A stretch of 64,000 nucleotides of DNA from Bdellovibrionales bacterium (GCA_041662785.1 JBAZRW010000006.1:1-64000); one strand, 5' to 3'. Shown: positions 9,385-19,018, counted from the first letter of the stretch. Notes: generated by a model not told the origin, from the letters alone. Numbers and translations are program-made.

Positions 9385-10029
9385 ATGACCCCCAACATTC
9401 ATGAAGCAAAGAAAAACGCCCTCGCCGCCATGGGCAAAGCGGCGACCAAGGGCAATAGGAAGGCGTTTGGGCGAGCGCAAGCGCATTATCTGAAATCCTG
9501 TGATCCACGTGAAGAGCGCGATGTTAACGCATGGGTGTGGGAGCTGATAAAGGTGGCAGAGAATCCCTCCATAGGTTTGTTGGGGGCTGCCAAGCTGGCG
9601 AAGCGGATGTATCTATACGCTCCTTCAAACACCCGCGTGAGAGATACGGCACAAACCCTGCATTTTGATTATGCCCTCTTCGCCATGAATGACGCGGCGA
9701 CCAAGGGCGATGGGAGAGCCTTTGGAGAGGCACAATGGTATTACCTGAGCTCCTGTGATCCTTATAACAAGAGCTATACCCACGCATGGGCAAAGATTAT
9801 CACCACAGTGCTTGAGAAGAAAACGCTTGATCCTGCCTTTGTTAAGGAGCAGGTAAAAAAGATGCAGGTTTTTTCCATGGATAACCATATAAGCTATGCC
9901 TTTGATCAAAAGGCAACGGAGCTGTTGAGCCGATTTACCGTCATCGTCACATACACATCCCCTGATTCCGCCCCCGCGCGGCCAGAGGGGAAGAGCGCTG
10001 CCGTGTCCAAAAGAACGCCGCGGCCATAA
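9385..10029 (+). CDS. Orphan protein with two internal repeats
   Basis: The family of this 214-residue protein is not recognised. It contains a clear duplication of about 40 residues: AATKGNRKAFGRAQAHYLKS (19-38) followed by CDP, and AATKGDGRAFGEAQWYYLSS (near 104-123) followed by CDP. Each is followed by an AW pair about 10 residues later. The repeats look helical, like a degenerate TPR or Sel1-type unit. A basic, Pro-rich tail ends the protein. There is no signal peptide. The gene stands alone after a long non-coding gap and before a palindromic repeat. Confidence 0.6.
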   Translation: MTPNIHEAKKNALAAMGKAATKGNRKAFGRAQAHYLKSCDPREERDVNAWVWELIKVAENPSIGLLGAAKLAKRMYLYAPSNTRVRDTAQTLHFDYALFAMNDAATKGDGRAFGEAQWYYLSSCDPYNKSYTHAWAKIITTVLEKKTLDPAFVKEQVKKMQVFSMDNHISYAFDQKATELLSRFTVIVTYTSPDSAPARPEGKSAAVSKRTPRP

Positions 10030-10088
10030 AAGCACGCTGAGCCATAAACAAACATATATAGCCCTCCCTTCCTCGTCATCGCCCTCCT

Positions 10089-10139
10089 CGTCATCCCGCG
10101 CAGCGCGAGGCTGTGCCGAGCGCGTGATGCGGGATCCAG
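10089..10139. repeat. CGTCAT-type palindromic element
   Basis: The element starts CGTCATCCCGC and ends GCGGGATCCAG, with a GCGCAGCGCG palindrome inside. It belongs to the same dispersed family found at 17938, 20541, 28050, 38434, 42038, 46999, 60353 and 61749. It lies between the 3' ends of two convergent genes. Confidence 0.8.
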
Positions 10140-10165
10140 AGGACTGGGGATGATGCTGCGGTTTT

Positions 10166-10816
10166 CTACGCCTCCCATTCCTTATGAAACTGGTCAAGAA
10201 ACGTGAGCATAAATGAATGGCGTTCTTTGGCCATCTGTTGGGCTGTTGGTGTATTTAAACGATCTTTAAGGAGGAGGAGCTTTTCATCGAAATGGTGAAG
10301 GGTCGAGGATGTCCCGTCTTTATACGATTCAAAATCTTTGTGAAGGACGGCCTTTGCTTCTGGATTATAGATTTCCCTTCCGTAGTGTCCCCCAAAGGTA
10401 AAGGCGCGGGCGATTCCAATAGCGCCGATGGCATCAAGCCTATCCGCATCTTGAACAACTTTGCCTTCGATTGTTTCCATCGGTGTTGGTGTGCCCTCAC
10501 CCTTAAAAGAAACCTTTTGAATAATCTCGCAGACGTGATCGGTTCTTTTCTTATCGAGGCCTTGCTCCTCAAGCCAATCGCGAACCGTTTTTACGCCCGC
10601 CTTGTCGTCGCCATTGTGCCGCTTATAATCAGCGATATCGTGCAAAAGAGCGGCAAGGCTAACCACGGTTTCATCGGCCTTTTCGGCTTGAGCGATTTTT
10701 AAGGCTATGTTGTGAACGCGATGAAAATGCCACCAGTCATGCCCCGACGTGTCGTTGTCAAACTCTTGGTGAACATAGGTGCGAGTCTTCACAATGATGT
10801 CATTGTCGCCTGTCAT
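10166..10816 (-). CDS. HD-superfamily metal-dependent phosphohydrolase
   Basis: This 216-residue protein has the HD-domain pattern. The first metal histidine lies in DWWHFHRVHNIALKIA, the HD pair in LAALLHDIADYK, and a downstream aspartate in VVQDADRLDAIGAIGIARAF. That last segment is typical of the YedJ/YpgQ subgroup, which acts on nucleotides or related phosphates. No signal peptide or membrane span is seen. It sits 26 bases downstream of smc on the same strand and may be its last operon member. The substrate is unknown. Confidence 0.8.
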   Translation of the reverse strand: MTGDNDIIVKTRTYVHQEFDNDTSGHDWWHFHRVHNIALKIAQAEKADETVVSLAALLHDIADYKRHNGDDKAGVKTVRDWLEEQGLDKKRTDHVCEIIQKVSFKGEGTPTPMETIEGKVVQDADRLDAIGAIGIARAFTFGGHYGREIYNPEAKAVLHKDFESYKDGTSSTLHHFDEKLLLLKDRLNTPTAQQMAKERHSFMLTFLDQFHKEWEA

Positions 10817-10842
10817 TTATGCCTCGTAGGTCAAAGGGATTT

Positions 10843-13800
10843 TTACGCCGCCTGTACGTCCGCGAGGGCCGACGTAGCAGAGGCATTCTGGCTGGCGTCA
10901 ACCTTATGTCCATCGCGGAGCGCGACGGCGCTGGCGAGATCGACGGAGACAAGCTGCGAGACACCCTTTTCGCTCATCGTCACGCCGAACAGGCGATCCA
11001 TATGCGCCATCGTCACGCGTTGGTGCGTGATGATAAGGAAGCGCGTGCTGGTTTCGCGGCCAATATGCTGCACCAGCTCGCAGAAGCGGCCAATGTTGCT
11101 TTCGTCCAAGGCGGCCTCGGCCTCGTCGAGCACGCAGATCGGCGAGGGGTTCGTCTGGAACACGGCGAAGAGTAGCGCAAGCGCGGTGAGCGTGCGCTCA
11201 CCACCCGATAGCAAGGACAGGATTTGCTGTTTTTTACCTGGAGGCGCAGCAAAAATCTCAAGGCCCGCGTTCATCGGGTCTTCGTTGTCGATCAATTCCA
11301 AAGAAGCCTTGCCGCCCTTGAACAATTTGGTGAAGAGAACTTGGAAGCGTTCGTTCACTTGCGTGAAGGCGTTTTGTAGACGCTCCCGCGCCTCGCGGTT
11401 CAACTGGCTGATGCCCTGCCGCAACTTGGCAATCGCAGCAACCAGATCGTCTTTTTCTTTTTGCAGGCGATCAATTTCTGTTTGCGCGGCCTCGGACTCC
11501 ACCTCGGCGCGAAGGTTGACGAGTCCCATATTATCGCGCTCACGCATGTGGCGACCTAGCAGCTGCTCCAGCTCAAACACGGACGGCAGGCTGTCATCGT
11601 CGCTGAGCATCGCGATTTCGCGCAGGTTTTCGGGCGTGCAACCAAGCTTTTCAGTAGCGCGTTCGCGCAAGGTTTTAAAGTGTTCTTCGCTGGCTTCCAC
11701 GGCGGCCTGTGCGCGCACGCGCTCTTCACGCGCATGGGCCAACGTGGCTTCGTCTTGCTTTAGCTGATGTTCTGTGACGCTTAGTTTTTGTTCGGTGGCG
11801 ATCAGAAGATCGGCGGCCTCGCGGCGCTTGCCTTCCGCTTCGGAAAGCTGTGTCATCAGGCTGCCGCGCTGCGCGTCCAACTCGGCGGGACGGGCGCAAA
11901 GGGCGGCCAATTCAACAGTCAGCGCTGAAAGACGTTCGGCCAGAGCGAGGCTTTGTTTTTCGGCACTGGTCATGCGGCCTTGCCATGCGGCGACTTCTTG
12001 GCCAATCGCGGTTTGACGTTGGCTGCACGCTTCTTTTTCTTGCGCGAAGCGGTCGCGCTCGCTTTGCTTTTGCGCTTTTTGTCCACGCGCTTCGGCCAGC
12101 GTGATGCGCTGCGCCGCGATAGCATCGCGCAAAGCGGCGCTATCGGGCAGGGCGCTGCGCTCTGCTTCAATCGCTGCGCCACGTGCCGAGAGGGTATCCG
12201 TTTCCTCGGTAATCTGGCGCAAGGACTCGCTTAAGGCCGAGAGTTTGGCATTGGCGGCGGTGGACTCGCGCTCTTGCTGCGCATAGTGATCGCGAGCGTC
12301 GCTCAACGCCGCAAAGGCGGCCTGTAAAGCCGCGCGCGTTTGCGCATCCAGTTCTTGGCATTGTTGCAAAAGGGCCGTGGCTTCCAACAAAGCGACAGCG
12401 GCGCTGGCGTTTGTCGTTTCGGCGAGCGAGATTTCGTCTTGCAGTGCTGCTAAACGGTTGCGCTGTTGCAAGCGCATGGCCGAGGCTGTCTTGGCTTCGG
12501 GCGTTAGTGTAAAGCCGTCCCAGCGCCATGCCCAGCCATCGCGGCTAACAAGGATTTGTCCGGCCTGCAGAGCGGCAGCGGCGCTTTCGCCCTGTTGCTT
12601 ATTATCGACAAGGCCAATCTGGCTAAGGCTTCGCGCCAGCGCGGCGGGAGCCTTAATCGAGGCGGCAAGCGGCGTCGCGCCGTGAGGTAGAGCGGGGGCG
12701 TTCGCCAAGGGTGCAAGCTCGCGCCAGTGCATGGCGGCCTTGGAATCGAGCGAGGCCGTAAGGGATTCTCCCAGCGCGACGGCCAGCGCGTGTTCAAGCC
12801 CTGACGCAACGGTGATAAGGTCAATGACTTCGTCAAACTGGCTGTCATGATGTGCCAGCAAATCCGTCAGAGCGCGGGATTCAGCTTGAAGTTTTGTCAG
12901 AGCGGTTTCCGTCTGTGCGGTTTTCTCGCGCTCGGAATCTTGCGCGCGCCCCGCGTCCTGCCGCGCCTCTTCGGCCTGCTTGGCTTGCTCCTTGCGGCGC
13001 TCCAATTCTGTTTCGCATGCCGCAACCATCTCGGTGGCCATCGAGAGATCGGGGCGGGCCGCAATCTCTTGTGCCAAGGTGGCACGCTGCGCGTCGATAT
13101 CGGCGCGGCGCTGCGTCAGCGTCGCTTGCTTGGCCAACAGGGCGTTCATTTCGCGGCTTAGGGACTGTTCGCTGGCTTCGGCGGCGGCGCTTTGCGCCAT
13201 GAGATCGCCTAGGGTCGAATCGAGTGCCTCAACCTCGGCGGTGAGTCTTGTGAGGGATTCACTCAGAGCAGGGAACGAGGCGTCAAGCGTCTCGGCCTTG
13301 GCGGCGAGTTGCGTCTGTTCGTCCTTCAAGCGGCTAAGAGCTTCCACGCTATCATGATGGTGGGATTGCTCGCGCTCACGGTCGTTTTGCGCTTGATCAA
13401 GGCGGCCTTCGCAGGCCTTGATCTGATCGTCAAGGCGATGCGCCTCGGCATCCAGATGATCGCGTGCAAGGGTTAGCTTTTGCACGATGGCGGCGGCGGT
13501 CGCTTCGTTTTGGCGCAGGGCGGGAAGATCGGCGGCGATGGTGGTGCGCTCGGTCGTCCCACGTGTGACGACGGCCATAAATTCGTTGACCTGCTTTTCG
13601 GTTTCTTGCAAGGCCTCACGCGTTTTGACGGCGTCGCCTTCGGCTTCCAGCCAGCGCAGGTGGAGCAGGGCGGCTTCGGTCTTGCGGATATGGTCGGCCA
13701 GATTGCGATAGCGCGAGGCTTGCTTGACTTGCTGCTTGAGGCTGCGCAGTTGTGTGTCCAGCGTACGTAAAACATCGTCCACGCGCGTCAGGTTGGTCTC

Positions 13801-14361
13801 TGCGCCTTTCAGCTTCAATTCGGCTTCATGGCGGCGGGCTTGAAGCCCCGCTGTGCCAGAGGCTTCCTCAAGAATCTGCCTGCGATCTTGCGGCTTCGAG
13901 CGGATCAGCGCGTCGATCTGCCCTTGGCCCACGACGCTGGTTGATCCCGCGCCCGTCGATTGGTCGGCGAACAGCAAATGCACGTCGCGCTGGCGCACAG
14001 GGCGGCCATTGACGCGATAATCTGATCCGCCGCCGCGCTCAATCTTGCGCACAACCATAACTTCGTCGGTGTTGTTGTATTCCGCCGTGGCGGTGCGGTC
14101 GGTGTTGTCCAGCTCTAGCGTGACTTCGGCAAGGTTGCGCGAGGGGCGCGTGGTTGTTCCGGCAAAGATGACATCTTCCATACCCGCGCCGCGCATGCGC
14201 CGTGGCGAGGTTTCGCCCATGACCCAACGCAAAGCTTCGACAAGATTGGATTTGCCGCATCCGTTGGGGCCGACGATGCCTGTCAGACCTTCTTGAATGA
14301 TAAGGTCTGTCGGATCGACGAAGGATTTAAAGCCATGAAGGCGTAGCCGTGAAAAATGCAA
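10843..14361 (-). CDS. smc: Chromosome segregation protein SMC
   Basis: SMC forms the ATP-driven ring that compacts and segregates the chromosome with ScpA and ScpB. The 1172-residue protein has the full layout. Walker A is GPNGCGKS (31-38), followed by a coiled coil, a hinge near 505-640 (DEVIDLITVASGLEHALAV) and a second coiled coil. The signature LSGGE is at 1051-1055 and Walker B (PICVLDE) ends at about 1080. The C-terminal tail of about 25 residues is Ala-rich. The start is TTG at 14361. The DsbA-like gene ends 33 bases upstream on the same strand, so the two are likely cotranscribed. Confidence 0.97.
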   Translation of the reverse strand: MHFSRLRLHGFKSFVDPTDLIIQEGLTGIVGPNGCGKSNLVEALRWVMGETSPRRMRGAGMEDVIFAGTTTRPSRNLAEVTLELDNTDRTATAEYNNTDEVMVVRKIERGGGSDYRVNGRPVRQRDVHLLFADQSTGAGSTSVVGQGQIDALIRSKPQDRRQILEEASGTAGLQARRHEAELKLKGAETNLTRVDDVLRTLDTQLRSLKQQVKQASRYRNLADHIRKTEAALLHLRWLEAEGDAVKTREALQETEKQVNEFMAVVTRGTTERTTIAADLPALRQNEATAAAIVQKLTLARDHLDAEAHRLDDQIKACEGRLDQAQNDREREQSHHHDSVEALSRLKDEQTQLAAKAETLDASFPALSESLTRLTAEVEALDSTLGDLMAQSAAAEASEQSLSREMNALLAKQATLTQRRADIDAQRATLAQEIAARPDLSMATEMVAACETELERRKEQAKQAEEARQDAGRAQDSEREKTAQTETALTKLQAESRALTDLLAHHDSQFDEVIDLITVASGLEHALAVALGESLTASLDSKAAMHWRELAPLANAPALPHGATPLAASIKAPAALARSLSQIGLVDNKQQGESAAAALQAGQILVSRDGWAWRWDGFTLTPEAKTASAMRLQQRNRLAALQDEISLAETTNASAAVALLEATALLQQCQELDAQTRAALQAAFAALSDARDHYAQQERESTAANAKLSALSESLRQITEETDTLSARGAAIEAERSALPDSAALRDAIAAQRITLAEARGQKAQKQSERDRFAQEKEACSQRQTAIGQEVAAWQGRMTSAEKQSLALAERLSALTVELAALCARPAELDAQRGSLMTQLSEAEGKRREAADLLIATEQKLSVTEHQLKQDEATLAHAREERVRAQAAVEASEEHFKTLRERATEKLGCTPENLREIAMLSDDDSLPSVFELEQLLGRHMRERDNMGLVNLRAEVESEAAQTEIDRLQKEKDDLVAAIAKLRQGISQLNREARERLQNAFTQVNERFQVLFTKLFKGGKASLELIDNEDPMNAGLEIFAAPPGKKQQILSLLSGGERTLTALALLFAVFQTNPSPICVLDEAEAALDESNIGRFCELVQHIGRETSTRFLIITHQRVTMAHMDRLFGVTMSEKGVSQLVSVDLASAVALRDGHKVDASQNASATSALADVQAA

Positions 14362-14394
14362 AGTGAAACCCCAACAGATAAATGATAAACGGTC

Positions 14395-15024
14395 TTATTT
14401 CTTTTTCGCCAGAACTTTATCGACGGTCGCCGCAAACTCTTCCAGTGAGCGTGCCCCAACCAACTTGGTTTCGTTATCGCTAAAGATAAAGGTCGGCGTG
14501 GCCTTAATCTCATTCTTTTCCATCGCCTCGGTGCGAACCGCAACCAAAGCGTCCATAAGCTTGGTGTCCTCGGTGCAGCTTTTGGCTTTATCAGAAGCAA
14601 GACCGGCCATCTCGGCATACTGGGTCAACGTGGCATCGGGCTTGTCGCCACGAATCCATGTTGCTTGGTTTTTGTACACAATCTTGATGAAGGGAAAGAA
14701 TTGTTCTTTAGGCATGCAATGGGCCAGTGCCATGCCCTTAAGGTCGATCCCGTTCATGGCGAAATCGCGATAGATAAAGCGAACCTTCCCTGTGTCGATA
14801 TAGCGCTTTTCGATTTCCGGCATGACGTTATTAAAAAAGTCAGCGCAGTGCGAGCAGGTCAGGCTGGAATACCCCGTAATGGTCAGCGGCGCATCAGCGC
14901 GGCCAAGGGCGCGTATCGGCAGCTCTTGCACCGGCGCGTCGGCAGGCGTAGCGGCCCACGCGGTGGACAGGGTTATTCCGATGAAAAGAGTAGCCCAAAC
15001 AAGGGTGCGTGACATGTTTTTCAT
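14395..15024 (-). CDS. DsbA-family thiol-disulfide oxidoreductase, secreted
   Basis: A signal peptide (about 24 residues, ending AWA-A) precedes a thioredoxin-like domain. The active site is CSHC, within SSLTCSHCADFF, and the cis-proline loop is KATPTFIF. This matches alphaproteobacterial DsbA/Com1-like proteins with a DSBA insertion domain. It would oxidise or reduce cysteines of exported proteins in the periplasm. It is directly upstream of smc, an arrangement common in alphaproteobacteria. Confidence 0.88.
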   Translation of the reverse strand: MKNMSRTLVWATLFIGITLSTAWAATPADAPVQELPIRALGRADAPLTITGYSSLTCSHCADFFNNVMPEIEKRYIDTGKVRFIYRDFAMNGIDLKGMALAHCMPKEQFFPFIKIVYKNQATWIRGDKPDATLTQYAEMAGLASDKAKSCTEDTKLMDALVAVRTEAMEKNEIKATPTFIFSDNETKLVGARSLEEFAATVDKVLAKKK

Positions 15025-15178
15025 TTTTCGCCTCGAATCGAGAAGTTGTTAGTATAGGAGAAAAGGGAAGGCAAACTCAAGAATTGTGAGCTATTCCTTT
15101 CACTACCCGTCAATTTCTGTTGACTCACTATAATTCTCCGTGTTTCAAAGGCTCTTCCTAGTTTGAGGGGTGGGCGTG

Positions 15179-15934
15179 ATGGGCACAACAGTCTCATTAA
15201 TCAAGGCGATAGAAGATGATTTTAAACAACGGCATCCGCATTATCATAAGTCGCGCCGCGAAGCCTTAACATCCCTAGCGGGCGTTATGTTGAAGGTGAG
15301 GAACGTCAATTTGATGACGTTGGCGGCGGCCTTGCCGCGTACAATTGGCACGCCGCATGATCGCTATCAGTACATCGAGAGGCAATTAAAGAACGAGAAA
15401 ATCGACGCTGATACGACCATGAAGCCCTATGCTTTGGGCGCGATAAAGCGGTTCGCGGGGCAGGGACAAAAGATCCTTTTGATCATGAATCAAAGTCCTG
15501 CGAACGATTTCAATGAAGTCTTGATGCTGGCCGTTTGCGGGCTCCAAAGGGTTCTCCCTGTGGCGTGGCGCGTAAGCGCGAGGCAGGATAAAGCAGGCGT
15601 GGCCGCGCAAAAGGAGCTTTTGGACAGTGTTAAGGCATGGCTTCCCGAGGAGAGCGCTGTGACCCTTGCCACGGATACAAGCCTTGCCACAGCGGGGCTG
15701 ATTGATTGGTGCCAAAAAGCGGGGTGGGAGCATCACCTTCACCTTGACGGGGCTGAGAGCGTAACGGAAGAGGCTGCTTTGTGTTTTTCAGGTGGCGTGA
15801 GATGGCTGTTCACGGGATTTGAGTCCGAAGGCTTTGGTTTGATGAAAAGCCATATTCAAAAACCGGATCGTCTTTCTAAATTGATCCTTATTTTAAGCCT
15901 TGCCCTTTATTGGGAGGCTCATAATAGCCCCTGA
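15179..15934 (+). pseudogene. IS4-type transposase relative, shortened and probably inactive
   Basis: The 251-residue product resembles IS4-family transposases. It has an N-terminal helical region ending DRYQYIERQLKNEKID. The C-terminal signature is ESEGFGLMKSHIQKPDRLSK, where the usual protein has E...KSRGFNLEDTHLTDPERLSK. Full-length enzymes are usually longer, by roughly 80 or more residues. The first DDE aspartate, expected in a hydrophobic-D-x-T context, is replaced (LLIMNQSP). No terminal inverted repeats or target duplication are visible. The ATG at 15179 has GAGGGG upstream at 15165-15170. It is either a decayed insertion sequence or a domesticated derivative; the intact frame leaves the second possible. 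Confidence 0.6.
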
Positions 15935-15988
15935 CCCCCTTTGTCAAAAGACCTGTTGTATCTCCCTTTTTTTGTTATAAGCAAACGC

Positions 15989-17326
15989 ATGACACAGACA
16001 GAAAACACCTCACCCTCCCTTACGTCCCGTCAAACAGGCGCTTTGCGCGGCTGCGTCACGCCGCCCGGTGATAAAAGCATCTCGCACCGCTCGATTATGC
16101 TAGGCGGCATCGCCAAGGGGCGCACCACTGTGCGCGGCCTGTTGGAGGGCGAAGATGTCCTCTCCACCGTTGCCGCGCTACGCGCCGTGGGGGCGCAGAT
16201 CGCCAAAGAGGGCGATGGTTGGACGATTGATGGTGTGGGGCTAGAGAACCTGACGGAGCCCTCTGGCATTTTGGATATGGGCAACAGCGGCACGTCGGCG
16301 CGGTTGCTGATCGGCCTTTTGGGCGCGCGTCCGTTCACCAGTTTCTTCACAGGAGACGCTTCGCTTTGTAAGCGCCCGATGGGGCGGGTGACAGAGCCTC
16401 TTTGCCAAATGGGCGCAACCTTTATGAGCCGTGAGGGCGGGCGCTTTCCGTTGGCCGTACGTGGCGCGGTTGCGCCGACGTCTATCACCTATCGCCTGCC
16501 TGTCGCTTCGGCGCAGGTGAAGTCGGCGGTACTTCTTGCGGGATTGAGCGCTGAGGGCATCACCACGGTGATTGAGCCGATCCCCACGCGTGACCCGACC
16601 GAGCGCATGCTTCGCGCGTTTGGCGCGAGCCTCACGGTTGAAAAGACGTCCGATGGTGCGGATGCGATCCATCTTCAAGGCCGCCCGACCCTGACGGGGC
16701 GCGAGATTATTGTGCCTGCGGATATTAGCTCAGCTGCTTTTCCCATGGTGGCCGCCTGCCTTCGCGAAGGCTCAAAGGTCAAGCTTTTGAACGTCGGCAT
16801 TAACATGCGCCGTGCCGGACTCCTTGCCAGTCTACAGGAAATGGGCGCGGTAATTCTTTTGGAAAATGAGCGCGAGGTGTGCGGTGAACCTGTGGCCGAT
16901 ATCCTTGTGCGTGGCGGCGCGTTAAAGGGCGTGACGATCCCCGCCAGCCGTGTGTCCTCGATGGTCGATGAATATCCTGTGCTGGCGATGGCCGCCGCGT
17001 GCGCCGAAGGCACGTCGCGCTTTATCGGGCTTGGTGAGCTGCGCGTGAAGGAAAGCGACCGCCTGATGCTGGTGGCCGAAGGGCTAAAGGCGTGCGGCGC
17101 AAGGGTCGAAATTGAAGGCGATGATTTGATTATTCACGGGACGGGCAAGCCGCCACGCGGCGGCGCGACGATTACAACGGCGCTGGATCACCGCATCGCG
17201 ATGAGCTTTCTGGTGCTGGGCATGGCAACGGTAGAACCCATTGTTATTGATGATGGTCGTGTGATCGCAACCAGCTTCCCGAATTTCGTCACCATGATGA
17301 ACGGCCTTGGCGCGAAGCTGGGATAG
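15989..17326 (+). CDS. aroA: 3-phosphoshikimate 1-carboxyvinyltransferase (EPSP synthase)
   Basis: EPSP synthase joins shikimate 3-phosphate and phosphoenolpyruvate in the chorismate pathway. The 445-residue protein has the N-terminal substrate motif PPGDKSISHR and LDMGNSGTSARL in the first half. The C-terminal half carries VDEYPVLAMAAACAEG and LRVKESDR. The pattern fits the class II, alphaproteobacterial type. The ATG at 15989 is chosen; an earlier in-frame start at 15941 would add 16 unconserved residues across a likely promoter region. The next gene starts 31 bases downstream. Confidence 0.96.
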   Translation: MTQTENTSPSLTSRQTGALRGCVTPPGDKSISHRSIMLGGIAKGRTTVRGLLEGEDVLSTVAALRAVGAQIAKEGDGWTIDGVGLENLTEPSGILDMGNSGTSARLLIGLLGARPFTSFFTGDASLCKRPMGRVTEPLCQMGATFMSREGGRFPLAVRGAVAPTSITYRLPVASAQVKSAVLLAGLSAEGITTVIEPIPTRDPTERMLRAFGASLTVEKTSDGADAIHLQGRPTLTGREIIVPADISSAAFPMVAACLREGSKVKLLNVGINMRRAGLLASLQEMGAVILLENEREVCGEPVADILVRGGALKGVTIPASRVSSMVDEYPVLAMAAACAEGTSRFIGLGELRVKESDRLMLVAEGLKACGARVEIEGDDLIIHGTGKPPRGGATITTALDHRIAMSFLVLGMATVEPIVIDDGRVIATSFPNFVTMMNGLGAKLG

Positions 17327-17357
17327 AGTGCTCGCCACGGGCGCAAGGGAGGGATTC

Positions 17358-17870
17358 ATGGCTTATTGCGTCGGCACCATCGTTCATGTTCATGACACCA
17401 TGCAGTCGGATTACAGCTATGTGATCGCGCAGCCCGTGGGGAAGAACTTCGCCCCCGACTTCACCCCTCATCTTTCGCCCAAGGAAATGCTGAAGCTGGG
17501 CGTTTTCGAAGGCAAATATTGCAACGATTGCCGCGACGAATTGCCGATAGATTGGTTTGCCGAGGCGAAAGCAAGCGACGAACCCGACCCCACCTTGAAC
17601 CTCTTCAAGGTCAAGAGCCGCCAGCCCCTTTCTGTCTGGCGTCAAAAAGGCTGGATCGTCGAGCCCGACCCGCGCGGATGGTTTCAATGGTATTGCCGCT
17701 ATTATCTGGGGAGACGCTTGCCCGACGTCGATGCTTGGCAGATCAAAAGATGGAAGGCCTTTGCCCGCCATGCGGGACAGATCAAGGCCAACTGCCTGCC
17801 GATGGATACGGGGTGCCGCCCAAGGCAACGGCAGGCTCTGCTCCAATGGGCCTATGATCCCTTTATCTAA
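17358..17870 (+). CDS. Conserved uncharacterised protein, 170 residues
   Basis: The sequence resembles a widely conserved, uncharacterised family with segments LSPKEMLKLGVFEGKY, CRDELPIDWF, QPLSVWRQKGWI and DPRGWFQWYCRYYLGRR. It ends with CRPRQRQALLQWAYD. The many Trp, Tyr, Cys and Arg residues suggest a soluble nucleic-acid or small-molecule protein, but no function is known. The ATG at 17358 follows AGGGAGGG; upstream in-frame codons overlap the aroA end. It probably shares the aroA transcript. Confidence 0.75.
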   Translation: MAYCVGTIVHVHDTMQSDYSYVIAQPVGKNFAPDFTPHLSPKEMLKLGVFEGKYCNDCRDELPIDWFAEAKASDEPDPTLNLFKVKSRQPLSVWRQKGWIVEPDPRGWFQWYCRYYLGRRLPDVDAWQIKRWKAFARHAGQIKANCLPMDTGCRPRQRQALLQWAYDPFI

Positions 17871-17937
17871 CGATAGAATGGGAATGTGGCTTGCTGCGCT
17901 CAGCCCCTCTTGCCGTCGCGGTTTGGTCGCATTGTAA

Positions 17938-18037
17938 AAACAAATGGGATGCCAGCCTGCGCTGGCATAACGGTGTTTCTGCCTAAATTTAACGCTCTCT
18001 CGTCATCCCCGCGAAGGCGGGGATCTCATTTGGTTTT
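17938..18037. repeat. Pair of CGTCAT-type palindromic half elements
   Basis: One half (about 17940-17973) reads AAATGGGATGCCAGCC...GGCAT. The other (18001-18037) reads CGTCATCCCCGCGAAGGCG and ends in ATTTGG. The two halves face in opposite directions, separated by about 30 bases. They lie between the convergent 17358 gene and nadQ. Confidence 0.7.
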
Positions 18038-18072
18038 CTTTATTCTTCAACTCTGGCGTACGCAGCCTTGGA

Positions 18073-18975
18073 TCATCCGCCCCTTGGCAACTTCGTGCCA
18101 GCTGCGGCGCGTGCCTGCATAATCTCGCGGCGAAAGGCGAAGAGCTTGGCTGGACGGCCTTTGATAGAGGCTGTCTGGTCGTTCGTTTCCTCAACAAGGC
18201 CTTGTGAGAGGACAAGACGGCGGAAATTTTGCTTGTGAAGCTTTAGGCCCGCCAAAGCCTCTACCGTGTTTTGCAATTGCAGCAGCGTAAAGCGCGGTGG
18301 TAACAATTCAAACACCACGGGGCGGTATTTGATCTTGGCGCGCAGCCGCGCCATGGCCGTGGCCAGAATGCGGCGGTGATCATGTTTCATGGCAAGGCCG
18401 CCCGCGACGGGCTTGGCTTCCTTGCGATTCCCTCTGGCGGCCTCATCGATCAAGCCTGCCTCCCACAAAAGCTCATAGCGCTGCAAGACAAGCTCTTCGT
18501 TCCATGCGCGGGGGTCTTTGGGGAAGCCGATGTTAATCCGCGCTTGCCTTTCGCGCCGCCTCTGCGCATCAGGCGCAGCGTTTTTCCAAAGAGCAAGATT
18601 TTTGCGAAGGGCTAGGCCCAACGCTTCGGCTTTCTCGGCGCGACGATCTTCCCATGGAAAAAATTGATACCAATCGATGGCCGTCACAGCGCCCAGCTCT
18701 TGCGCCAGCGCCAGATAGCCGATGGAGATAATGCGCAGGCCGTCTGTCTCGCGGTTTTTATCGGCAAAGGTATAAAGTTGTTCGACATAACCAAGGGAGA
18801 GGCCTGATTGATGGGTCACCCATGAGCGCAAGGCCTGTTCCAGTTTTTCGTGCTGCGTCTCTAGTGGGCCAGAGGGGAGGGCCAGATCGTCTGTGACGAC
18901 GACTCGTGGCTGCCCGTCTGTGACGCTGACAATCACGGCACTGAGTTCAAGGGCTATTTTTTGCGCGGTCGTCAT
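18073..18975 (-). CDS. nadQ: NUDIX-winged-helix transcriptional regulator of NAD synthesis (NadQ type)
   Basis: The 300-residue protein has a degenerate NUDIX-like N-terminal domain (about 8-145) and a C-terminal winged-helix domain (about 215-300). The latter includes FTLLQLQNTVEALAG and NFRRLVLSQGLVEE. This layout is that of NrtR-like regulators; the alphaproteobacterial branch called NadQ controls nadABC. A strict catalytic NUDIX box is not obvious, which fits a sensor rather than an enzyme. It is divergent from nadA, and the 106-bp gap holds a palindromic site. The symbol rests on this context and on fold pattern. Confidence 0.75.
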   Translation of the reverse strand: MTTAQKIALELSAVIVSVTDGQPRVVVTDDLALPSGPLETQHEKLEQALRSWVTHQSGLSLGYVEQLYTFADKNRETDGLRIISIGYLALAQELGAVTAIDWYQFFPWEDRRAEKAEALGLALRKNLALWKNAAPDAQRRRERQARINIGFPKDPRAWNEELVLQRYELLWEAGLIDEAARGNRKEAKPVAGGLAMKHDHRRILATAMARLRAKIKYRPVVFELLPPRFTLLQLQNTVEALAGLKLHKQNFRRLVLSQGLVEETNDQTASIKGRPAKLFAFRREIMQARAAAGTKLPRGG

Positions 18976-18990
18976 GGTGTCGAAGGGTCC

Positions 18991-19018
18991 TTGCCTTTAT
19001 GCTCAAAATGATTATAAT
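18991..19018 (+). promoter_or_regulatory. Probable nadA promoter
   Basis: A -35-like TTGCCT (18991-18996) and a perfect -10 TATAAT (19013-19018) are separated by 16 bases. A TTTATGCTC half site (18996-19004) lies in the spacer, where a bound regulator would block RNA polymerase. Confidence 0.6.
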
